Assembly: GCA_902806595.1 (NCBI GenBank)
Contig: CADCXC010000038.1
Span: 496,001 to 560,000, forward strand
DNA: 64,000 nucleotides
Reading direction: 5' to 3'
Source of the DNA: Pyrenopolyporus hunteri
Taxonomy: Eukaryota; Ascomycota; Sordariomycetes; Xylariales; Hypoxylaceae
Shown here in pieces: positions 13,470-27,300 of this stretch. A program made the translations under genes and the position numbers. Under the pieces are notes generated by a model that saw only the letters and a program-made list of their open reading frames with translations, searched no databases and was not told the DNA's origin. The stretch's first letter is position 1. Each line of letters opens with the position of its first letter.

Positions 13470-15900
13470 GATGTTCTGTGCGCGAAACTGCCCCAAAGCT
13501 TACTGAGTCTGATATATCCATACCTACCTACCTAGTTACCTCTACACAAAATCCGGATGATCGGCTCTTGAAGAGGAGGTAAGTACCCAGCCCGGATTTA
13601 TAGGGCTATTGATGATTAGCGCCAAGTTTAACGAAGCCAGAGCACACGAGATACATAGTACCCAGGTACTATGGTACCTAGTAGTCTAGGGCTTATTACG
13701 GTTTGCGGTCTGTCGCCGCGTATTTTCCAACCTATTTTAGGTTCTCCCTCTTCTTCACTCAGTTTTTAATACATAACATAACCCTTTATTTCGAGTATTT
13801 ATACATATATATATAGGCGTCAAAATGGAGCTGAAATAGCGTGTGGACGGTCTCTTCGGCTACTAAGCTTCTTTACAAAAAGGGCAAAAGACCCTTCGCC
13901 TCCCATTTCACAACCCCACTAAGGGTCCATCCAGGGCTTTACCGGTAAAAGGAGGTGACCGAAAGGTTCCCACTTAGTTCGCCATCGTCCTCTTCGTTCT
14001 ATATTGGCCGAGTCTCCTTTGCTGAGCGTGGAATAGCGCCTACCTACCCTCGAGAGACAAGCACTTGGAGACTAATACGAGCCAAGAATGCGTCTCCCGC
14101 AGTTCTATGTAGGGTCTCTTATAAGGCCTAGGCCACCTACTCACGAACACACGAGCGGTCCAGGTGAAATTACACACGCTAACGTTTCGAGTCGCGGATC
14201 TCGCTTGTCAATCCTCCATTTTTCGAAGCGGCCAATATTTTCAAGAACCGCTTAAGACTGAGATTAGGGTTGAGTATTTGGATATTAGTGTGTCTTATAT
14301 TTGTACCGTGGTTTGTGTGGTTGTGTGCCGTCTCTTGTTTTTTTTTTTTCATAGAAATGAAGGATCATGATTTGCGCCTCGTCATCCCGCTTCGTATATT
14401 GTATGGTAGATCTACTGATGATCAAGCCAGTGCCGAGGATCTTAGAGATCCATCAGCCACGCCGTCCCAGCGTTAGCTCTTGACATAGTGCAACATATTG
14501 TACTACTTCTCCCAGCAATGCTAGGTCAGCCAAGCAAGGTTATCAAGATACCCGACACCGCCAGACCTAGGCGCTCCGCCCACAATACGCCAGTAGACCG
14601 AACTGGCCGAGAAAATCGTCCCATACTTACCTTAGGTAACAGTTAGTTTAGTTACCTGTCATCTACACCAGCGAAGGCAACACTTTTCGATGGTTCCAGT
14701 ATGGCTAGCAGTGTGGCTAAGATGTCCGTGTCCTTAGCATTCAATTCCTATCGAATCCTCCGGGACTGGTTCTCTTCCATCCGGGACGGGAGTGTGCCTG
14801 ACGAGAAAATCCAAGCGAATCCTATTGTTAGCCTACGATCGAAGTCTCTCCTCTAGACATTGGTGTTCTTTCAGAATATAGAGGTAGTGATTAGTGAGAT
14901 TAAGTCGGCGGCGGTCACAGACCCAACATGAATTTTAGAACTTGAGTACCTATCTATTTTAAGCTGAAAGCTACTAAAAAAATAGCAGACTATTTTCGCC
15001 TCCTATTATCAACATTAGCTACGGAGCTACCAGGAGTTATTATATCCCGACAAGCATGTTAGCTCTAATAGCTCTCTCATTACTAACAAAGTCAAAAGAC
15101 TTAACGAAGACCCAAAATATAGCCCTTAACATTATAAGGAAATCCGGCCAATCAGACTCAAGGTGAGTTCTAACATACCTACCTAGCCTAGCTCAACCGA
15201 AGAGCCAAGGAGAGATAGCAGTTCCTCAGACCTCGTGACCTCATTCGTATGTGCAAGCGAATCATAAGAGCGTAGCCGACAACCCGAACCTGTGGAGGAG
15301 CAGGAAAGAATTGCTCCGGGAACAAGAAATATGCCCAAGGGTTAGGTACCGTCACATCCTCATCTGAGCTGTCAAGAATCTACGTTTCAGCTTTGAGAAG
15401 ATCGGCCGTGGAATCTCCAATCTGCGATGCCCTGCTGCGTGGAAGCGCTAAGAAAACCCGACCCAACATCCATTTCCCTTCCCATCAGACGCACGAGCGA
15501 ATCCTGGGGGCGGGGGAGGGGGACGGGGCTTTTTTGTCAAATACCTGGTAAATAGGTATGTAATACTAATCTTTTCCATATGTATTCTATTAATTTTTTT
15601 TTTCTCCGGCGGATTTTGGAATTTTCTGGGGTTCGGTGGTTTTTACCACACACATACTTTTACCAGCGCCCAAAGTATCGTCTTCCAAGGTTGCGCGGCA
15701 AAGACCTTTTTTCTGGGCGGGCGACGATCCCGTCCACGGGTTCCCTCCCAGTCTATGTACGATGTACTACGTATCATCTTCCCTCTTGCCTGGGGACTTG
15801 GGGACTTGGAGACTTCTAGACGCTGTCTCTCTTTTTTTTCTGCTCATGTGACGTCTTGCTGTGCCCAACCGTTGTACGAGCGATATCGCGACGGGCGTTT

Positions 15901-15990
15901 GAAGGGGGGGAGGGGGGGCAAGAAGGGGGGGCGGGCAAGAAGAAAAACATGACCTACCAACCCGCCCGCCGCCCGCCCGCCTACCCGCCA
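15901..15990 (+). repeat. G-rich tract followed by C-rich tract
   Basis: Between 15901 and 15939 there are at least four G runs (three of about seven G) separated by A, CAAGAA and C, which satisfies the simple G-quadruplex pattern. A CCCGCC-repeat block follows at 15960-15988. It lies about 1.2 kb beyond the stop of the Munc13-like gene. Confidence 0.65.
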
Positions 15991-16153
15991 TAAAGGGACG
16001 GCGGGATTTGGAAGGGGATTGGTTCTCAATTCCCGACGTTTCGCGCCCTGTAGATATTCAAATCTCTTCAAGTATTTAAGAAGTAAAATAATGTACGTCA
16101 CTACGGAATCCTATTATTGAGTGGCATAGAAACGAGGAGCTCGTTGTGGAAGA

Positions 16154-16193
16154 CTGATTGATTGATTAATTGATTGATTGATCGATCGATTGA
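16154..16193 (+). repeat. GATT/GATC microsatellite
   Basis: About ten tandem four-base units of GATT, with interspersed AATT and GATC variants, in intergenic DNA. Confidence 0.85.
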
Positions 16194-17200
16194 GCGCTGT
16201 GGGTTGGTTGATAGAAATGTTGCACATGGAAAGAAAAAGAGGCCAATAGAACAAAACAAAACAAGACAGGACGCAGAAAATAATTAAAATAAACCAAGAA
16301 CGGAAAAGAGAGGCTATTCCCGATGTTGAGCTTGCCTAGCCGACCGATGTGCCAGGTGTGACAGGCAGTGTTGTTCTAATACTACTACGTGTATGCATGC
16401 ACTTGGTGCGTCCCAGCCGATCGCGAAGATCTACGCGAGTTGTCAACTTCATCCAGTTTTGTGCGGGCGAGATGATCTTCGCGGACAGACTTATTCAGGC
16501 GGTGGCGAACTGGCGATACGGACCAGTCGCAGCGAAGCCGCAGGAACAGCAAAGCTTGTGTTTCCCCAAGCTATTTGCAATGACTAGCCTGTGTCGCCTA
16601 CGAATTACGTACATTAATCTTTTTACTTGCATTCGCTAAAGGTCTCGTGGATGGCGACGGGGCGTGATCATGACAACACTCTTCGTTGAACCGGATGCTA
16701 TGTATTCGTCATCATTCGTCTCATGTTACTGGACAGCTTCATTCTGGTGGTGTGCTAGCTACATTAGATCTTCGGCAGCAGCCGTGTGAAAAAAAAAAAA
16801 GACGAGGGGAAAAAGATGAAGTCGAAAACACCGCTCCTAAAAAAAAATAGAGGGGAACAACAGTTCGAGCGCCCGTGAAACCTCCAAAGCTTGCTTCGTG
16901 AGGGTATCTATCGAATGCCAATACCAACTAAAACGTGCTGCCCAATAACGCCTTACTTGGTCACCCTGCTCGGCACAATATGAGAAAATGTATACGAACA
17001 CGCGCTCAAGACGACGGTACCTGGGAGGTGAGAACAACGCGAGGGGCTAGCTCTTTGAACCTCGGTATACGGTCTACCTCATTCTCCGTCCTCCTTGTCC
17101 CGCTGCCGAAGCCCTCGGAAACCAAGCTCTTGGATAACCTCACACAACGACTTTCTCGACTTCAATAACTGCTCCGATCGTGTTTTCGTATAACGCAGGT

Positions 17201-20200
17201 CTAGCGCCGCGGGACGCCGCCTCGGCCGAAACCGCCCCCAGCGGAGTTCCAACCTTGGCTGACGCTCTGCTTCACTATCATCGCGGCAGCCGCGGCCGCG
17301 GCCATACGCTCCTTTTGGCGGTGTCTCTCCTTAAGGTATCCGGCCGCCTCGGGCCGCATGCGCAAGATCCGCAGGATCATGTCGTCGGATGGATCGGCTT
17401 GGGCCTCTTTTCGTTTCTCTTCTTTGGCCCTGCGCATGGTACCTAGGTTCCGGCTCATCATGATGCTCTTGCCTCTACGGATGGTCCCCATGCTTGCAAA
17501 CGCTGGGCCGGAATGGGCACCGCCGAGCGAGGAGCCCAGCGTCGCTGGGGCCGAGAGACGGTTAGAGCTCATCTGTCCCTGGAGCTGCTGCTGTTGTCGT
17601 TGGGCGGTGGCCGCAGCCATGCGTTCCGACGTACGAATCAAGTTTTCGGTGCTATCGAAATAGAAGAAGTTGAGTGAGGCGAGCTCGTGATACTTAGGCG
17701 ATCTAAGGACTTCCGCGGGGACACCGAGGACCTCTCCGTCCTCGTCTCGCGCATTGAAGAACTCGAATAGAAGTTCTAGCCACTTGTAGACGACATCGAG
17801 TTCGCGCTGGCTCAGCGGTCGTTGATTAGACGGTTTATCTGAAAGCGGCGGCACGAGGAGGGCCTCGATAGCCATAAGTACTTCTTTCCATAGACGCGTC
17901 ATAACCGCGACCATAGTCGCATCGGTCAATGTCTCTTTCATAGTAGCAAAATTCTCATTGAAATACGTGAAGAGGGATTGTAATGCGTTCTCGACTTCTT
18001 CATTAGTGAGCTGCGGAAGCGTGGATGATCGTTTAAAAAAAGAATTAACTTGTGAGGCGAGGTTGCGCCCGAAGAGGCCTCGTAAGGCTTCGTAGGAGAG
18101 CGATGCGTTGATGTGCCGTGTGAGCTTTGCGTATATTCTGTTAGCCTTTCATATAAGCGTATCCAGAGTATAGGACAACATACCTTGTCCGTAATTTTGC
18201 GGACCATATCACGTTCTGTCCTCTTCAGGTGCCGGAATGCTTTACCAAAGTAAAATTGAATATCGTCCCGCTCTCCTTCCATGCTTATCCTCAGAAGAAT
18301 CCTTCCCTGGGTGTCGAGATCCAGCCAGAACTCCCTCGGGAGGTAGTCGCTAAAATGAATGGGATCCAGCTTCAACGAGGTTCTGCCGACGAAATCGTGG
18401 TCACCAAAGGTATCGTAATCCCAGATCGTAGCGACAATGTTAAGGGGCCCCGAAACTGTAACGTCGACGGACTCATCCCACCGGGGATTTAGTGACCTCA
18501 TGACAATTCGTGTCTTGTGTAGACGTTTTTGATATTCGTCTACGAGCACCACATAGGGATCGCTCGTCCCGTTCGGATCACATGCCTTGATTTCCTCAGC
18601 CTCGACGATCTTTATGGTAAAGACGTACTTCGCCGGTCGCCTGACTTGCCTCCTAGGCCCGTCAACCTTTTCAAGGATGTCGGCGCAGGCGTCTACGTTC
18701 ATAGATTTCTCTAGCTTGTCAAGCTCCTGCATGGCCCATTCGATGTTGTTGAGTTTCACGAGCGACTAGAGCATGTGTTAGTGTCAAGTTAAGACGAGGC
18801 AAATCGGCATTCCTCATACCTCAGGGTAAAACTGGAACGGCTCGACTTTGTCTTTTGTATTCCAGGCATCTTTTGCATATTGCATAAACCTTCCTTGCGT
18901 TGTTTGGGCCGCCGCGGCCGCTTCTTTTTCGTTGGGCCTCGGCGTGTCCATCTCCCTCACAAATTTCTGATCCACGATTTCACAGTACCGGGCGATGCCA
19001 TTAGCAAATATCTTCGACAACGCAGTCATAAATCGGGCGTGATGAACGTCGTTGTCCCACTCGAGTTGGAAGACCTGATCGGCAGTCTGATGGAATAGCT
19101 GAAACATATCGATGACGGAATGGCTGTGACGTTCAGAATCTAGTGAGATATGACCTGGCCCGTTACCCCGTACTTGAAATTGATCTTGTTTGATGGCCTC
19201 CTCAATGAATTGCTCGGCTCGGGCTTCGGCATTTTGGATCCAACGCCAGACAAAGTCGACGAGTAGTTCCTCGACATCGAATGTAAAGGGCCGATTGGGG
19301 AGGGAAGATCTATGTATGCGTCGAATTTCCACAAGTTCCCTGTACAAGTCAAAACCGTCCTCGAGAGCAAGCTCTTCTCCGCGATCTTGCGCGACTTGTA
19401 TGATTCTTTTTATCAGATCGTGGGCATCGTCCTCGAAGTTGGGAAACATCGTCTCCACGAGTACGGTTAAAGGGTTCACGCCCAGAATCTCCGGGTTCTT
19501 CTTATAACGCTTTTGGATCCTTTCGCATAGTTTTACTACCGACTTGCCGAGTGCAACTACGTGGCTAAAATTCCAATCCTGCTGACTCCGGGGAATTTCG
19601 GCGTCAAGAAAGCCGCGATAAACGATTGCCGCTTGTTCCTGCAAGCCGGCCTCGAGGGAGCGAGAGAACTCCTGGGCGTCTTCCTCTTTTCGTAAGAAGC
19701 CAGGGTCGCTGAATATATGGTTTTGGAGCACGTGCAGCGCTGGGCCGACCGACGGAGGTTTTGGCTCGTAGCAGTGCATTAGAGTATCGTAGAGGTCGCG
19801 TAAAAGCGCGTCGTTTAATGTGGACAACGTCTGCTGATATATGCTGTGGTCTAAAATAGTCCACTTGCTCCGATCTATAGTTGCAAGCGTCTCGTTATAG
19901 AGATATATATAAGGGGGCTTTTTGACTTCTGGCGGTGGAATCTTGACCAAGTCAAATGCGTTATCCAGATCAATCACTGTGAACATGGTATCTGTGAACC
20001 TGCGCGCCGCTACCTCTAGGAAGACGACCAGGCGGGTAACTTGAGGAATCCGCCAGCGGACACATAACTCCGTGAGGAGCTCCATTGATTGTTTTGAGAA
20101 CAGACTAGATTGCTCGGCGGACTCGTCCTCATGCATTGCATCAAACTCCAGGGCGTATTTTGCAATGATCTTTAAGAATTCGCGAGGATCGGGAGGGATG

Positions 20201-21438
20201 AAAGTGTAATTTGCCTCGTCAATGGCCCTAATGCCGCCGGCGTCGTCAAGCGACATGGATCCGAGGCTGAGCAGATGGTCCATACCATACATAGACAACC
20301 TATCCGGCCCTCTGCCTAAATCTGAGTATGTCCTATCATCCGGGTGTGCCGAGGAAGGGCTGGCGGGTAACGGTTTATCAGAAGGGCTACTGATGATGGT
20401 AGTAGATCTTCGAGCTAGTTCCGGCCGAGCTGTCAGGATCTCTAGCATCATATGCGAGAGGAAAGGTGCCTCTGCTTTCTTCCACTCCTGATACGCCTCT
20501 TCGGCGTCGAAATCCTGGCTTCTCAAAGCACCGCTCATGTTAGAGTTTAGACGATGTTGATATGCCTTGAGATCCCTTAAAGCAGCTTCTTCGGTCCAGT
20601 TCTGCCGCTGTGCGTCAATGTGGCTTTGGGCGTCAGAATGGGAGAATCCAAAAATTCTAGCAACGTCTTGAACCATGGGCATGTCCTTAACGTCGTAGCT
20701 AAGAGGTACCACCACCTCAATTGTATTACCAGAGTTCTGACCCGTATCAATAAATAGGTTCTGGTCGTTGGTCAGAAGCTTCTTTTCAAGCGTGTTTAAT
20801 CTACTCATGAGTTCCGGCTTGTCTCTCTCATGCCCTTGGTCGCGCAATATGCTGGCAAGAAGCCTGATGAAGAGGGCAAGATGCCTATCGACGAGAAGCT
20901 TCCAGGAGTCGTCGTTTGACTCGTGGCCGAGACTACACGCCTTGGTAGCGGCCGAATAGAAAATCAATACCAGCGGCTCGACCTTGCGCTCTTTGTCAAC
21001 GTTCTTCCGAAACGATTGTTCGGTGAAGGCCGTATAAGCCTGGGCAAACGTCTTTTTGACGGCAGCATCATTGAAACCCGGTAATCTTTCAGCGCCCATA
21101 ATAACACGTTCCAACCTCTTCTCCAACGGGCCCCGAAACCCATGGGGAAGTTTGACGCCGCTGGAGTTCCCCGGAACAAATTCCTTAACTAATTCTGCAA
21201 TATTAGACGTATGAGTCCGAGGGGGCGGCTTCGGCGCAGGAACCCATTGTTTTCGCTTGGTCTTGGGCTGGAGTAGGTAATGGAGGTAGGCGACTCGCAG
21301 AGCGTAAGTATAGGCATCATCATGGCTCACAGCTAACTGTCTAGCGAGGGAATCGGCACGGCTTCGTCGTTCGCTGTTCTGTACGCTGTTTATGCGGCGA
21401 TTGAGCTGCTGAAACGACTGTCTCGACGCCGTCGACAT
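17201..21438 (-). CDS. Munc13-like protein with MUN and C2 domains
   Basis: Three exons: 21438-18820, 18765-18184 and 18124-17201, giving 1374 residues in phase. The long first exon (873 residues) carries the helical region related to the MUN/MHD domains of Unc13/Munc13 proteins. A C2 domain follows at about residues 920-1033. It has all five acidic ligands expected for calcium binding (Asp936, Asp942, Asp989, Asp991, Asp997). The second helical domain and a Met/Ala/Gln-rich tail make up the C-terminus. Family members include fission yeast Git1 and Ync13; they act at the plasma membrane in vesicle priming, septation or cAMP signalling. The second intron was placed to use a GCTAAC branch site 13 nt before the AG, which restores the frame; a closer AG would give only a 38-nt intron. 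The family call is confident; the cellular role here is inferred. Confidence 0.9.
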
Positions 21439-24348
21439 GGCTCAAGACGAAGTTCGGTGTGTCTTATGAACTAATACCCCACGGATCATCCGCACCACAT
21501 GTTCATAGCAAGGCAGCGCAAACCAGCTCGTAATATTCCCGTGGATGAAAAAGAAAAAAAAAGCTAGCAGCCAAGAGTGTGTTGTAGGTGTGGGAGAGAT
21601 GACGAGGTTCGGTCGGTCAGGCGATGATAAGGTTGGTACCACGTAGGTGGTAGGTTGCAGGTGACGCCCGCCGGCAATTGTACCTAAGTTTTTTGTCTAA
21701 AAATGTACGTAGATCACACATTTGGGCGGCTCTGGGGTTGGGCTTCTTCCCTTTACGAGACGCAGGGAGGACCCCACTAACGTCATTTGGCCGAGTACAT
21801 TCCCCCACAATGCAATCAGTATCTACAAATACGGGAGTTATCATCTTATTGAATGGCATATATAGTGACATGGCCGCATTGAAAGAGAGGGGTCACTTTC
21901 TACGTATTGTACCTAATTTACGTAGCCCCATCCAATGAGAGTCAATCTCTCCTTTATGTATGGGGGTATTTTTATACGCCTACCTACCTACCTAGGTACC
22001 ACCTACCTATATACTGCGCATATGGGTAAGGTGGTAGTGCCTTAGTGTGATTCATTTTCTCTACCTAGACTAAAATGTACCAGGTAAATATTTTTAACGT
22101 AGATGCCGGGGTCATATAAACAGGTTTGACCTAGGGAAGCAAGAGACATCTATAAGAATAAACCAAGGGTTGAATTATTCGGCTGAAATAGATAGCATTC
22201 ACCAAGCATGTCCGAATATGACATCGGAGGCGCGTTTGGTGGTAATTGTCGCTTATCAGGCCCCTTCTTTCAGCTTGTCTCACGAGACAGGCATATCTAC
22301 AAGGTACCTAGGTAGGTACCTATGTAGGTAGGTAGGTAGGTAGGAGATACCTAGGTAGATATCAGGTAAGGCGTGTACACATCCATCGATTGATATAAAG
22401 GCATATAATAAGGTATCTACACATGTATGCGGCGGACGATAAAGAGGCGTCCATTTAGGGTTCTCGACTTCCATATGGAATATCAAACAAAGCCCCTTTC
22501 ATAACCGGAAAGTCTCCCAAACCATTGGTCATAAGAAAACATGTAACCTTCGGAAATTACACTCGCACGGCTATTTAATGGCGATTTATTCGCAAACAGA
22601 CTTGTGACAATCTGGGTACCTACTTATATCTTGCGCCTCGTTACACAAGAGGTCCTATACGGAGATATGGTACCTAGGTACCTAGATATAATACATAGCT
22701 ACCTAGGTTCCTACAATGCCTATTTAGCTACAGGCTAGGCCCGGTGACTTTAAGATGATTAGGTACCTGGTCACTAACCCTACGTAAGTCGATCCTTCGC
22801 TTATTATCCATGGGTGGACTTAAGCCATCCTGATTATGTAGTATAAAACATATCTAGGGACAGTTATATGCGTCTAAACTCTGGTTTTATTGATATTGAT
22901 ATTTATATTTAATACACCTGTGGTAGGCTACCATTTACGTTGGTGTTAAATAGACCTATAAGGGCATCTCATATATCAAGTTGGGAGATGTGTGGTGAAG
23001 GAATGTGCCGTTGGAGTTACTTAGGTACCTGCTAGGTAGTGTTCTAAGCACTTAGGTTAACGAATACAACAGGTATAGACTTGCAGCAAACAATGCCTTC
23101 CCTTTTGTGCTATACCTACCTAGGTACCTGTCTTACCTTATAAGCAAGCACGAAATGGGTATATGGGATGGCGGGAATCACTTAAGGTTTAAGTGCCATC
23201 CCCAGTTAAGTTTTGACCGGGATGCGGGACATGAGTAACAGGCAGGTGTTACTCGCTTTAGTTGATGTCACCTATTGAGTCCACGCACAGTATAGTACCT
23301 ATTCTCCGGCTGGGCGCCTTACGGATTGATCGCTTTGGATTCATACCCAAAAGGTCGTTGCAGCTCTAGATTCGTTACCAACACTGCCACATACCATACC
23401 TTTTCCTCCTACACGAGTTCAGCATCGACAAGTTTCCTTACGGCGTATTGTACACCTTTTCTTTAGAACGTCTTCGGAAACAATCCTATTTTTGAGGAGC
23501 GCGCGCTGCAAATATTAAAAGCATAACACACGTATTGGATATTCACTGGACTCGACTCGACGTCACATGCGGCGCTGAACAGGTTTTTGCTCAGCCTTGT
23601 TGTCCACGAGTGCTTACCAAAGATCTCACAGCTGGGGGTGTGCGTGCGGGCGTGCGTGCGTGCGTTGCGTGCCTGGCAAAAGGTACCAGTCATCCCAACC
23701 AACCAACCGACCAACCAGAATCGTTTCAGCTAATAGAAGGACTGGGCTTCTTCTAGTGCTACTACCATTAGGTATTATCCATTGTCTTTGGTGAAACCCC
23801 CTGTCCTGTCTCTTTTTTTGCCCTGCCGCGCTCGTGTTTCTTGTCCGATCCGTTCTTAGTCTCTTCGTGTGGTGAATATTGCGTATACTTATGCACTGCG
23901 CCATTTAGGTCCCAAAGTCGCCGTTAATCATATTGTCATTGTCCTATTTTTCACCTCGTCCGCCTTATCGGTGACTCGAACGCCGCTTGGGGGCTCTTCT
24001 GCTGCATGCGAGGCTATATCTGGCGCAAGGCAACACGACCGCCTGCTGCAACGGCGTCCCTGGTGCCTCCTGGTCCTGCGAATGAAGTCGACCCCGCCAA
24101 AGTCCACAGCGCACCGTTCGTCCTAACGGGATTGGCTGCCCGCGACCACTTAGCAACTGCGGTCGCCTGCGACCATTGCGACACCACCCTTTCTCCAATT
24201 TGATACATTATCTCTTCTACAACGTCACTAGTGGAATATATCAACCTCGCATTCATACCTCGCCTATTCTCTCTATCACACGATCCGGTCTGACTACTAT
24301 CATTGCTCTATTTTTCGCGCGGCCTTCATCTGGCCGGCTCTTCTCACC
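21439..24348. other. 2.9-kb divergent intergenic region
   Basis: It separates the divergently transcribed Munc13-like and ArfGAP genes, so both promoters must lie here. No protein gene is supported. TAGG/CCTA palindromes are dense at 21979-22010, 22301-22358 and 22671-22712. A pyrimidine-rich stretch near 23.8-24.3 kb probably forms the leader of the ArfGAP gene. Confidence 0.5.
22301..22358. repeat. TAGG-repeat palindromic tract
   Basis: Tandem GTAG units flanked by TACCTAGGTA palindromes. This is one of the longest uninterrupted tracts of the motif family in the window. Confidence 0.8.
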
Positions 24349-27300
24349 ATGGGCGTCGTGAGCAGCAGACCCGATGATGGCGCTGCCGTCTACTTGAGGG
24401 ATCAGAACCGACGTTCGTCACCTTCCCCTGCGATGCGCCCGGCCGAAGCTGACAATACACTTAGTGTCGATTGCCTCTCTAGTCATCAACTGCCCTCGCA
24501 AGCGCTCTTCGATCACTATAGTCCCCAATGCCTTTCCTGCTACTCGGGCTACAGCTACGCGAACCGCTGGCGACTCCGGTCCGGTTGAGTTTATTCAGGT
24601 TGGTCCCAGGGCGAGAGGCGGGGCCGCGACGGCCTTGGACCATTCTCTATTGATATAATAATAACGGTTTCCCAGGACATCGAACCTTCGACTGCGCCGA
24701 GTTTCCTCCTTAAACTTACCAATGACGACGAACTCGTATTCAACTTTACATTTGTTGTCCGCCAAGAAGACGGAGGAATCGGCCTCGATACGCAGATCAA
24801 CGGACTCACTTACGTATATGCTTCGAGCAACAGAGAGCTTGAAAACCTTGTCACGCGCGAGTTCCACGCCGACCCGAATCTACACAAAAATGCGAATGTT
24901 GAATTAGTAGGCGATTACAGCACAGAAGGGAGCCCTTCGGTGACCTTCGAATGGTCGTGGAAGTGGAAGCCGCCAAAGACGACGGAGGATGCAGGAGGCG
25001 GTTGGAGAAATGTTTGCAGTGTATGTGAATCTCAGCAACTACGAGGCCCCTCACTAAACAACATTGCCATAGTTCGTCGAATACGACCAAAGGGCACACC
25101 GTCTAGATACCCTAGCTAGATTCTCCTTTTGGGTTGCCAGTAAGTCCGCAATACGTGGATGGTTGCCCTATCGACCTGTATCTAACGAGAGCGCCTAGAC
25201 ACGTCGCCTTTCCCGAGCCATCCTAATTCTCCGTCCCCCGCCTTCCAGTTAGCGGTACCCCCGAGAATCCGAGTTCCGTCATCACAGTCCGTCGAATCTC
25301 GCATCAGCGAACAAGAGGAGCCGAGCTCCCCGCTACGTCCCCAAAGCGATGCGTTATCCGCGGCACCTACGGTGGTACCTAGCTCGCGGGAATCCGTCAA
25401 GCTCGACATTTCGTGCCCTCGGCCCGGCGAAGATATGACCGTGAGCGACGACGGCCCGGTTTTTAGGGCTACGATTAAGGCGCTCGAACAGAAGACTGGA
25501 AACATGAGAACACAGATGAAGAAAGTTTTGAAGAAAGCAGAGCATGCATATAACGCCCAGATCGAAGCGAATGAAGCTTTCGTCGGCTTTATGGACGCCC
25601 TCCGAGAAGCGTCTGCGACGAACGCCAACGCCGTCCAACCTGCCATAGACCATTATTTCGATAAGATTGCCAAGGAAATACTCGCCTACGAGAAGCAAAA
25701 TGCGACTAATCTGCAAAAGCTCATCATCGACCCTATAGGAAAATTGTATACGTACGACATCAAGCAAGCGGAGTCGAAGAGACGAGACTTCGAAGAGGAG
25801 AGCAAGGATTACTATTCTTACGTATCTCGGTATCTTGGCCAGCGACAAGACTCGGTAAAGACTAAAAAGCTTGCCGAGAGCGATACTAAATATCAGACAA
25901 AGAGAAGAAACTTTGAACTAAAGCGCTTCGATTATTCGTCATTTATGCAGGATTTGCACGGCGGTCGCAAGGAACAAGAGGTTCTGTCGCACCTGACCAA
26001 GTATGCCGGGGTCCAGGCGAAGAGCTTTTTAACTACCGCCCAGAAGGTTGAAAGCCTGTTGCCGCAGCTGGAGGCCTTGGCAAACGAGGTCCAAGAAGCC
26101 GACAAGGAGTTTCAGTACCAACGACGCGAACGGGAGGAAAAGAGGCGCGTCCTGGAGAAGAGTAACCTCCAGTATAATGAGCCGGAGACGGTTGCTTCGA
26201 CGGCGAACGCGGCCCCGGCTAATCATAGTAATGGTAACCAGCACGCCACCGACTCCGAGCTTGGCCGGGCGGATAGTACGAGCTCCCAGCTGAAACCTAT
26301 CCCGACAGGCAATTCAGTGCCGATGGCTGCAACAGGCACGGACCTCTCAAGGTCTCCGGGGAGTCTCGGGCATGGTTCCGTACACAGCCCCGTGCAATCC
26401 TTGAAGTTCAAGGGGATAAGGGATCTAGAGGAGAAGGATTTTAGTCAGTTAACCAATGCTGAGAAGAATTCGACGCACCGGAAGGAAGGCCTTCTCTGGG
26501 CTTTGAATCGGCCGGGCACTCATGTGGACCCGCTCTCGCTAAATAAACAAGGCTGGCATAAGTATGTATATGGGATCTACCTCGAAATGGATTTTTTCTT
26601 GATGCTAACGAACGTAGGTTCTGGGTTGTGCTCGACCAGGGGAAGTTATCAGAGTATAGCAACTGGAAACAGAAGCTCGATCTCCACATGGACCCCATTG
26701 ATCTCCGTATGGCATCCGTTCGAGAAGCGAGAAATGCCGAGCGGCGATTTTGTTTCGAAGTCATCACGCCACATTATAAGAGGGTATACCAGGCCACCTC
26801 AGGAGAGGATATGAATAGCTGGATCCTCTCTATCAATAACGCCCTTCAAAGCGCGGTCGAGGGACGTGGCCTAAAAGAGAAACCGCTGTCTCCCGGGGAG
26901 TCGACAAGCCTTAAGCGTGATATCGGGTCGATTCTGACTGGGAAAAGCAGCTCCTTGAATCACGGTTCCCATCACGGCTCTCACACCAGCGCTAGCTCTG
27001 CCCCCCCCTCCCGTCGCACTACGGTTGGAGCGCGCCCTACAAATCCACGTACGCCCAGCAACAGCTACGACGAGAATCCGGATAAACTACTTCAGATGCT
27101 CCGTGACAACGACCAGGGCAATTGCTGGTGTGCCGACTGCGGCAGCGGCTCTAAGGTCGAGTGGGTATCGATCAACTTAGCCATCATACTCTGTATCGAG
27201 TGTAGTGGCATTCACCGATCTCTTGGTACACACATCAGCAAAGTGCGGTCACTCACTCTCGACATCACATCATTCACGCCTGATATCATCGAGCTGCTGC

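Larger units (their letters stand above)
9510..17200. other. 7.7-kb gene-poor spacer with TAGG repeats
   Basis: I could not support any protein gene in this stretch. The longest ORF (12175-12606, +, 143 codons) is low-complexity and shows no domain. It contains the promoter and probably a long leader of the histidine kinase, many short palindromic TAGG/CCTA tracts (densest at 10.4-12.0 kb and around 12.9 kb), a 19-nt poly-A (13451-13469), a G-rich tract (15901-15939), a GATT microsatellite (16154-16193) and an A/T-rich stretch near 14.93-15.15 kb. Confidence 0.5.
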
